Shown here: one piece after another, positions 1 through 3,599 of the stretch
Layout: every line of letters starts with the position of its first letter
Numbering within the stretch: position 1 is the stretch's first letter
Assembly: GCA_022865845.1 (NCBI GenBank)
Contig: JALHUC010000617.1
Coordinates: 1-7,621, forward strand
Direction: 5' to 3'
Origin: a bacterium
GTDB taxonomy: Bacteria; BMS3Abin14
DNA length: 7,621 nt
The notes under the pieces: generated by a model
What the model was told of the DNA's origin: nothing
Databases searched by the model: none
The model's input: only the letters and a program-made list of their open reading frames with translations
Program-made: the position numbers and the translations under genes

Positions 1-52
1 ATTATTTGAAAAAACCGTTGCATGGCGGGAAGTTAGCACGCACAGGGTGCGT

Positions 53-81
53 TTGACAACCCCGGTTGCGGGTGTTATGTA
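53..81 (+). promoter_or_regulatory. Possible sigma-70 promoter for serS
   Basis: A perfect -35 box TTGACA (53-58) is followed after exactly 17 bases by TATGTA (76-81). The latter is a poor -10 hexamer, but it is preceded by TG one base upstream (73-74), giving an extended -10 form. A small perfect dyad, ACGCAC/GTGCGT (38-43 and 47-52), abuts the -35 box. It could be an operator or the end of an upstream transcription unit. Transcription would start near 88, leaving a leader of roughly 110 bases before serS. This is inferred from sequence only. Confidence 0.4.
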
Positions 82-97
82 GGAGAGCTTTGAAAGT

Positions 98-175
98 CAG
101 TGCAGATAGTGCAACAAGTGCGTGAGTGCACTCCTGCACCCCGATTTATGCACTGATGCACTGTCCTTCGGGCAG
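98..175 (+). promoter_or_regulatory. Dyad-rich serS leader with repeated AGTGCA/TGCACT
   Basis: The hexamer AGTGCA occurs at 99, 108 and 125, and its complement TGCACT at 128, 149 and 157. The copies nest: CAGTGCA (98-104) can pair with TGCACTG (157-163), and AGTGCA (108-113) with TGCACT (149-154). Inside lies the perfect palindrome GAGTGCACTC (124-133). A separate small hairpin (161-175, loop TTC) competes with the outer arm and precedes the serS ribosome site. The mutually exclusive pairings suggest a regulatory leader RNA or a multi-site operator. No known riboswitch or T-box core is recognisable. Confidence 0.4.
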
Positions 176-196
176 GATTTACATAAAGGACATTTT

Positions 197-1474
197 ATGC
201 TCGACATGCGGTTCATAAGGGAAAATCTGGATTTTGTCACTGAGCGCCTGACTACGCGGGGCGATCAAGTGGACCTTGCTGCCTTCCAGAAGCTCGATGA
301 CCAGAGGCGTTCTCTTCTCCTTGAAGTGGAGGAGATGAAGGCCCGGCGCAACTCCGAGTCTGCCGAGATCGGGAAGCTGAGGAAGCAGGGCCATGATGCC
401 GGTGAACGCCAGGAAGCTGTAAGGTCTCTTGGTGAGGAGATAAAGGCCGTTGACGAAAGAGCAAAAGATGTAGTCCAGCATTTGAACAACCTGCTGCTCA
501 CCTTCCCTAACATCCCCCACGAGAGCGTTCCGGTGGGAACGGACGAGAAGGACAATGAGCTTGTAAGGGAGTGGGGTAAGAAGCCGGTGCTGGATTTTGA
601 GCCTCTTGCCCACTGGGACCTTGGTGAGATGCTGGGTATCATCGATCTCCCCCGGGCGGCGAAAATAGCGGGGGCTCGCTTTTCCCTTCTCACGGGAGCC
701 GGAGCGCGGCTGGAACGGGCGCTGATCAACTTCATGCTGGACCTTCACACCGACGAGCATGGCTACAGGGAGGTCCTGACCCCCTTTTTAGTGCAGCCGG
801 CCAGCATGCAGGGAACCGGGCAGCTCCCCAAATTTGCGGATGATCTTTTCAGCGTTGAAAACGGCGAGTTTTACCTGATACCGACCGCAGAAGTCCCGGT
901 GACAAACATTCACCGGGAAGAGATCCTCAATGAGTCGGATCTGCCGATCTGCTACGCGGCTTATAGCCCATGTTTCAGACGTGAAGCTGGTTCCCATGGC
1001 AAAGACACCAGGGGCCTCATCAGGCTTCACCAGTTCAACAAGGTGGAGCTTGTGAAATTCACCCGTCCGGAGGATTCCTACGAAGAGCTGGAGGCGCTGA
1101 CGCGGGACGCTGAGCAGGTACTCCAGAAGCTTGGGCTCCACTACCGTGTTGTGAACCTCGCGACCGGTGACTTGGGATTCTCGGCGACCAAGACTTACGA
1201 TCTCGAAGTGTGGCTGCCAGGTCAGGAGGCTTATCGGGAGATCTCCTCGTGCAGCAACTTCGAGGACTTCCAGGCGAGACGGGCGCAGATCCGTTACAGG
1301 CCGGCGAAGGGAAAGGGCACCAGCTTTGTCCATACTCTCAACGGGTCCGGGCTGGCCGTGGGCAGATGTCTTGTGGCGATCCTGGAGAATTATCAGCAGG
1401 CAGATGGCACGGTCCTTATCCCTGATGTGTTAAGACCTTACATGAGAGGACAGGAAAGGATTGTCCGGGAATAA
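197..1474 (+). CDS. serS: Seryl-tRNA synthetase (SerRS)
   Basis: Cytoplasmic class II synthetase that activates serine with ATP and charges tRNA-Ser. The 425-residue protein is close to the usual family length of about 430. I chose ATG 197 because AAAGGA (185-190) sits 6 bases upstream and the product opens [10 protein letters not shown], the typical SerRS N-terminus. An in-frame ATG at 122 would add 25 residues with no family resemblance. Residues about 30-103 are charged and helical, fitting the two-stranded coiled-coil arm that grips the long variable arm of tRNA-Ser. Motif 1 lies near 188-199 ([10 protein letters not shown]), the TAEVP serine/ATP loop at 230-234, motif 2 at 259-280 ([10 protein letters not shown] onward) and motif 3 at 382-390 (NGSGLAVGR). 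All expected active-site segments are present. Four of its tRNA substrates are encoded downstream. Identification is secure. Confidence 0.98.
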   Translation: MLDMRFIRENLDFVTERLTTRGDQVDLAAFQKLDDQRRSLLLEVEEMKARRNSESAEIGKLRKQGHDAGERQEAVRSLGEEIKAVDERAKDVVQHLNNLLLTFPNIPHESVPVGTDEKDNELVREWGKKPVLDFEPLAHWDLGEMLGIIDLPRAAKIAGARFSLLTGAGARLERALINFMLDLHTDEHGYREVLTPFLVQPASMQGTGQLPKFADDLFSVENGEFYLIPTAEVPVTNIHREEILNESDLPICYAAYSPCFRREAGSHGKDTRGLIRLHQFNKVELVKFTRPEDSYEELEALTRDAEQVLQKLGLHYRVVNLATGDLGFSATKTYDLEVWLPGQEAYREISSCSNFEDFQARRAQIRYRPAKGKGTSFVHTLNGSGLAVGRCLVAILENYQQADGTVLIPDVLRPYMRGQERIVRE

Positions 1475-1492
1475 GGACCGTACCATCTGCCT

Positions 1493-1658
1493 GAGTTCCA
1501 TATTCCATGTTCCGAGTTCCAGGTGAAGTAAAAGGCGCATCAGATAACTATGGCTTGCGATTTTGTATGCATGTGAATAAGTTATAAAAAGTGAAGATGT
1601 TTCAGGTTCTTGCTTCAATGGTTTTCTCTTGGAACATGGAATCTGGAACTTGGAACTC
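1493..1658. repeat. Inverted pair of 7-base repeat tracts (GTTCCAT / GGAACAT family)
   Basis: Four heptamers of the form RTTCCNN occupy 1495-1522, with TTCC at 1496, 1503, 1510 and 1517. Four complementary heptamers GGAAYNY occupy 1631-1658, with GGAA at 1631, 1638, 1645 and 1652. The 7-base phase is exact in both. The tracts are inverted copies matching at about 23 of 30 positions, so the transcript could form one long imperfect stem. The enclosed stretch (1523-1628) is AT-rich and holds no gene I can support. It contains a -10-like TATAAA at 1583 with no convincing -35 box. This covers the gap between serS and the first tRNA. Confidence 0.75.
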
Positions 1659-1692
1659 TAATTTTGAGCGCCGTCTAGGCGCTCAAAATTAG
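1658..1692. repeat. Perfect 15-bp hairpin abutting tRNA-Ser(TGA)
   Basis: Bases 1658-1672 are the exact reverse complement of 1678-1692, with loop GTCTA between them. The core is TTTTGAGCGCC against GGCGCTCAAAA. The right arm ends one base before the tRNA acceptor stem. The T-run lies 5' and the A-run 3' of the GC core on either strand, the reverse of an intrinsic terminator, so termination is unlikely. A cruciform, a processing signal or an inserted palindrome are alternatives. Confidence 0.8.
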
Positions 1693-1693
1693 C

Positions 1694-1781
1694 GGAGGAG
1701 TGGCCGAGTGGTCGAAGGCGGCGGTCTTGAAAACCGTTGTGGGGTAACTCACCGGGGGTTCGAATCCCTCCTCCTCCGCCA
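1694..1781 (+). tRNA. tRNA-Ser(TGA)
   Basis: Reads UCA and, by wobble, other UCN codons. The acceptor stem GGAGGAG (1694-1700) pairs with CTCCTCC (1771-1777), the discriminator is G1778, and CCA is encoded (1779-1781). The anticodon stem is GCGGT/ACCGT with loop CTTGAAA, giving anticodon TGA at 1728-1730. The T loop is TTCGAAT. The long variable arm is of serine type. The gene is bracketed by two long hairpins, one sharing its last acceptor bases. Confidence 0.97.
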
Positions 1782-1823
1782 TTTTCTCAATCCAGGCTAA
1801 CCCTCGATTGAGAAAATGGCGGA
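1775..1823. repeat. 17-bp perfect inverted repeat overlapping the tRNA-Ser(TGA) 3' end
   Basis: Bases 1775-1791 are the exact reverse complement of 1807-1823, with a 15-base loop. The left arm includes the last three acceptor-strand bases, the discriminator and the CCA of tRNA-Ser(TGA). In the precursor RNA this hairpin would compete with the acceptor stem. The right arm carries an inverted copy of the tRNA end (TCCGCCAT in reverse complement), which could be a recombination or integration scar. There is no T-run after it, so it is not a standard terminator. Confidence 0.8.
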
Positions 1824-1824
1824 A

Positions 1825-1914
1825 GTCCAAAGTCCAGCGTCCAAAGCGAGTAAATCAAATGAACAAACACATATCACGTTCATTTTCTTTGGTCTTTGGT
1901 CCTTGGGCTTTGGA
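1825..1914. repeat. Inverted pair of 7-base repeat tracts (GTCCAAA / CTTTGGT family)
   Basis: GTCCA recurs at 1825, 1832 and 1839. Complementary heptamers of CTTTGGT type occur four times at 1887-1914, with TTGG at 1889, 1896, 1903 and 1910. Both tracts keep an exact 7-base phase. Between them AAATGAAC (1857-1864) pairs perfectly with GTTCATTT (1878-1885), so the whole 90 bases can fold into one extended hairpin. A further 10-bp stem-loop (1916-1939, one G-U pair) follows. No coding sequence is supportable in 1782-2058. Confidence 0.75.
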
Positions 1915-2028
1915 TCAAGGTAGCCAATAGGCTGCCTTGCCTCTTGACGTTTAAGAATTGTGTAGCTAACTTGTAGCTCTTGTTCGAAAAGGCAGAGAGC
2001 CGGCTGCAGATCCTTTCCACAGTGATCC

Positions 2029-2051
2029 CTCTGCACTCTGCACTTTACACT
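2029..2051 (+). repeat. 7-base tandem repeat CTCTGCA, three copies
   Basis: Two perfect CTCTGCA units (2029-2042) are followed by the variant CTTTACA (2043-2049) and the start of a fourth (CT). The tract ends 8 bases before tRNA-Ser(GCT). It is a third sequence family with the same 7-base period as the tracts upstream. No inverted partner was found nearby. Confidence 0.65.
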
Positions 2052-2058
2052 GATTTGT

Positions 2059-2152
2059 GGAGAGATGGCCGAGTCGGCTGAAGGCGCTCGCCTGCTAAGC
2101 GAGTATATGCCCAAAAGGCGTATCGAGGGTTCGAATCCCTCTCTCTCCGCCA
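2059..2152 (+). tRNA. tRNA-Ser(GCT)
   Basis: Reads AGC and AGU. The acceptor GGAGAGA (2059-2065) pairs with TCTCTCC (2142-2148), the discriminator is G2149 and CCA is encoded (2150-2152). The anticodon stem CTCGC/GCGAG encloses loop CTGCTAA, with anticodon GCT at 2094-2096. The long variable arm contains an AAAAG loop region, and the T loop TTCGAAT is intact. The acceptor stem is identical to those of the CGA and GGA isoacceptors here. Confidence 0.97.
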
Positions 2153-2165
2153 CTGATAATTACAA

Positions 2166-2202
2166 GGAGCATGCCCTTAGTTAGGAAAAGGGAAGATGCC
2201 CC
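2166..2202 (+). repeat. Stem-loop between tRNA-Ser(GCT) and tRNA-Ser(CGA)
   Basis: GCAT (2169-2172) pairs with ATGC (2196-2199) and CCCTT (2174-2178) with AAGGG (2188-2192). Two more G-C pairs outside them are separated by one mismatch. It lacks a T-run, so it is a weak terminator candidate at best. It may be a processing spacer between the tRNAs. Confidence 0.4.
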
Positions 2203-2247
2203 GTATGATAGTGATGGGTAGAGGAAATTATTGCGGTTTGTACGCTA

Positions 2248-2275
2248 CGCCCTTCGCCCTCCGCCCTTCGCACTA
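2248..2275 (+). repeat. 7-base tandem repeat CGCCCTT, four copies
   Basis: CGC recurs at 2248, 2255, 2262 and 2269. The units are CGCCCTT, CGCCCTC, CGCCCTT and the divergent CGCACTA. The tract ends 8 bases before tRNA-Ser(CGA), the same distance as the CTCTGCA tract before tRNA-Ser(GCT). It is the fourth heptamer family in the inter-tRNA DNA. Confidence 0.7.
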
Positions 2276-2283
2276 GTTTCTAA

Positions 2284-2374
<91 letters not shown>

Positions 2375-2467
2375 GCATAAAGTGTAACAAATCGCTTGTT
2401 TTTGTGTAATTGATGATGCCCAGATTTGGCAGGGTTTTATGATTGTTGCAAACTTTGGCGATAGCAT

Positions 2468-2644
2468 TTACCACCTGAAAGGGTGGTAACTCGAAAAGTT
2501 GATGCTTTTGCAAAAAGTCATCAACGTGCCCCGTGTGGGGCGCCCGAATCAATGACCGGCGATGTGAGTCATTGATTCGTGAGGAAAGTGGAAACCACGT
2601 TTTTCACTTTCCGTTGAGCAAAAAGCCATGAATGGACTTTTTGC
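2468..2644 (+). repeat. Back-to-back array of stem-loops, possible structured RNA or palindromic repeat element
   Basis: Six stem-loops follow one another. (1) TTACCACC/GGTGGTAA, 2468-2489. (2) GTTGATG/CATCAAC with an inner CTTTT/AAAAG, 2498-2525. (3) GTGCCCC/GGGGCGC, loop GTGT, 2526-2543. (4) A perfect 12-bp stem CGAATCAATGAC/GTCATTGATTCG, 2545-2579. (5) GGAAAGTG/CACTTTCC, 2583-2612. (6) GCAAAAAG/CTTTTTGC, 2618-2644. Hairpins 2 to 6 are separated by only 0 to 5 bases. A GCAAAAAGYC motif occurs at 2510, 2618 and, inverted, ending at 2644. The array fills most of the 305-base gap before the lipoprotein gene. The rest of the gap (2373-2467) is AT-rich and shows nothing clear. Either a composite intergenic repeat element or a leader RNA is possible. 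Confidence 0.6.
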
Positions 2645-2677
2645 GACCCTTTCAATAGTAAGATCGGAGGATCAAAA

Positions 2678-3187
2678 ATGTTCTTTAGAAAGAAGATGAC
2701 CCATATGACTGTAATTTTCCTGGTGCTTGTTCTGGCCCTGGCCTGGGGATGCCAGAAAAAAGCCGAGGAGATTCCACTTGATATGCCGGAAGAGACATCG
2801 GGTGAGGTTCCCATGCCGGCCGTGCCCTCCAAGATCATGGTTCCCGAGGAGATAGCTGCCAAGTGGAAAGCAGTGGTTCTCGAGGTTACCGACAAGGATA
2901 CCAACGAGCGTTCAGACTACACGATGAATATCGGTGAGACTGCGCCCCTCGGCAGCACCGGCTTAAAGGTTTTCGTAGAGGCGTTCCTTCCCAGCTTCCA
3001 GATGGCCGGCGAAGTGTTCACCTCATCATCGCCTGACCTGAACAACCCTGCCGCAAAGACCAAAATAACGGATGAAGCCGGCATCGAGCTCTTCAACCGT
3101 TGGCTGTTCTCGCTGTACCCGGCGACGCACCCCTTCGAACATCCAAGATACGCCATTACGCTGAAGGATTACGTCGCTAACGAGTAG
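2678..3187 (+). CDS. Predicted small lipoprotein, DUF2155-like
   Basis: 169 residues. ATG 2678 is preceded by GGAGG (2666-2670) at 7-base spacing. The N-terminus has basic residues (RKK), a hydrophobic segment (about 11-23) and a lipobox ending AWGC. Cys25 would therefore be lipidated after signal peptidase II cleavage, anchoring the protein to a membrane facing the periplasm. With Gln at +2, outer-membrane sorting by Lol would be expected. After an acidic, proline-rich linker (about 28-56) comes one compact domain. From memory its pattern (KWKAVVLEVTDK, YTMNIG, HPFEHPRYAITL) resembles DUF2155 proteins of deltaproteobacteria, whose function is unknown. The stop lies 18 bases before tRNA-Arg, so mRNA and tRNA are probably cotranscribed. 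The lipoprotein call is firm, the family call moderate. Confidence 0.85.
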   Translation: MFFRKKMTHMTVIFLVLVLALAWGCQKKAEEIPLDMPEETSGEVPMPAVPSKIMVPEEIAAKWKAVVLEVTDKDTNERSDYTMNIGETAPLGSTGLKVFVEAFLPSFQMAGEVFTSSSPDLNNPAAKTKITDEAGIELFNRWLFSLYPATHPFEHPRYAITLKDYVANE

Positions 3188-3205
3188 CTGATTGTATGAC
3201 GATAG

Positions 3206-3282
3206 GCGCCCATAGCTCAGCTGGATAGAGTGTCGGATTGCGGGTCCGAAGGTCGCACGTTCGAATCGTGCTGGGCGTACCA
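3206..3282 (+). tRNA. tRNA-Arg(GCG)
   Basis: A complete 77-base tRNA. The acceptor GCGCCCA (3206-3212) pairs with TGGGCGT (3272-3278) with a terminal G-U pair, the discriminator is A3279 and CCA is encoded. The D loop carries A20, an arginine identity base. The anticodon stem TCGGA/TCCGA encloses loop TTGCGGG, giving anticodon GCG at 3240-3242, which reads CGC and CGU. The T stem is GCACG/CGTGC. Most bacteria read these codons with an A34 tRNA (ACG) deaminated to inosine by TadA, so G34 is unusual. Only two bases separate it from the next tRNA. Confidence 0.95.
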
Positions 3283-3284
3283 AC

Positions 3285-3377
3285 GGAGAGATGTCCGAGC
3301 GGTTGAAGGAGCGCGCTTGGAAAGCGCGTGTATGCCCACAAGGTGTACCGAGGGTTCGAATCCCTCTCTCTCCGCCA
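3285..3377 (+). tRNA. tRNA-Ser(GGA)
   Basis: Reads UCC and UCU. The acceptor GGAGAGA (3285-3291) pairs with TCTCTCC (3367-3373), the discriminator is G3374 and CCA is encoded (3375-3377). The anticodon stem CGCGC/GCGCG encloses loop TTGGAAA, with anticodon GGA at 3319-3321. The long variable arm and TTCGAAT T loop are intact. It follows tRNA-Arg after two bases and is followed by a terminator-like hairpin. Confidence 0.97.
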
Positions 3378-3390
3378 TTTATGCTAAGGT

Positions 3391-3421
3391 GCGGCCGGGC
3401 CGTTGGCCCGGCTGCCGTTTT
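3391..3421 (+). terminator. Intrinsic terminator after the tRNA pair
   Basis: GCCGGGCC (3394-3401) pairs perfectly with GGCCCGGC (3405-3412) around a GTT loop. Three more pairs, one of them G-T, extend the stem to 3391-3415. TTTT follows at 3418-3421 after two bases. It closes the lipoprotein, tRNA-Arg, tRNA-Ser unit. The SRP RNA begins within about 3 bases, so read-through or an overlapping promoter must supply that RNA. Confidence 0.75.
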
Positions 3422-3423
3422 AT

Positions 3424-3540
3424 GGGATTGAAGGCCAGGCCCTGAGCGACGTCGGTTCCCGAACCCCGCCAGATCCGGAAGGAAGCAACGGTAGGAATCT
3501 CCGACGGGTGCTGCAGCCAGCCTGGCCCTCGTCCCACCCT
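3424..3540 (+). ncRNA. ffs: Signal recognition particle RNA, 4.5S type
   Basis: RNA scaffold of the SRP, which binds Ffh and FtsY for cotranslational targeting of membrane proteins. The conserved domain IV is evident: stem TCC/GGA closing the GGAA tetraloop (3477-3480), then the asymmetric-loop bases AGCA (3484-3487), matching the E. coli core CCGGAAGGAAGCA. GTCGG (3451-3455) pairs with CCGAC (3501-3505). GGCCAGGC (3433-3440) pairs with GCCTGGCC (3520-3527), and GGGAT (3424-3428) with GTCCC (3531-3535), defining a rod of about 112 bases. E. coli 4.5S RNA is 114, so this is the short form with no Alu domain. TTTT at 3540-3543 may mark its 3' end. The exact ends are estimated. Its place just before dnaX matches scr-dnaX in B. 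subtilis. Confidence 0.93.
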
Positions 3541-3548
3541 TTTGATCC

Positions 3549-3574
3549 GGTCCCGCCCCTTTTTGAGCGGGGTC
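3549..3574 (+). promoter_or_regulatory. Stem-loop in the dnaX leader
   Basis: Bases 3549-3556 can pair with 3567-3574 (core CCCGC/GCGGG plus two G-U pairs) around a 10-base loop containing TTTTT. It lies between the SRP RNA and the dnaX ribosome site (AGAGG, 3586-3590). The T-run is in the loop, not after the stem, so an ordinary terminator is unlikely. It could stabilise the processed dnaX message. Confidence 0.3.
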
Positions 3575-3599
3575 ACATGTTCCCCAGAGGCACATCCTA

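Noticed and set aside
122..196. N-terminal extension of SerRS from ATG 122
   Set aside because: The extra 25 residues do not resemble SerRS, overlap the dyad-rich leader and have no good ribosome site. ATG 197 has one and gives the family N-terminus.
1797..2153. Minus-strand open frame beginning MAEREGFEPS across tRNA-Ser(GCT)
   Set aside because: It is the antisense translation of a tRNA-Ser gene, a well-known source of spurious database proteins with the GFEPS motif. The rest runs through repeats and has no ribosome site or domain.
2471..2495. AAAGGGTGGTAAC resembling the T-box core sequence
   Set aside because: It lacks the following CCGCG, a specifier stem and a downstream terminator, and the next gene is a lipoprotein rather than an aminoacylation or amino-acid gene. 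It is fully explained as one arm of an 8-bp hairpin.
3026..3595. Minus-strand open frame of 189 codons with GERGIRTLGTPCG
   Set aside because: It runs antisense through the lipoprotein gene, two tRNAs and the SRP RNA, all of which are well supported on the plus strand.
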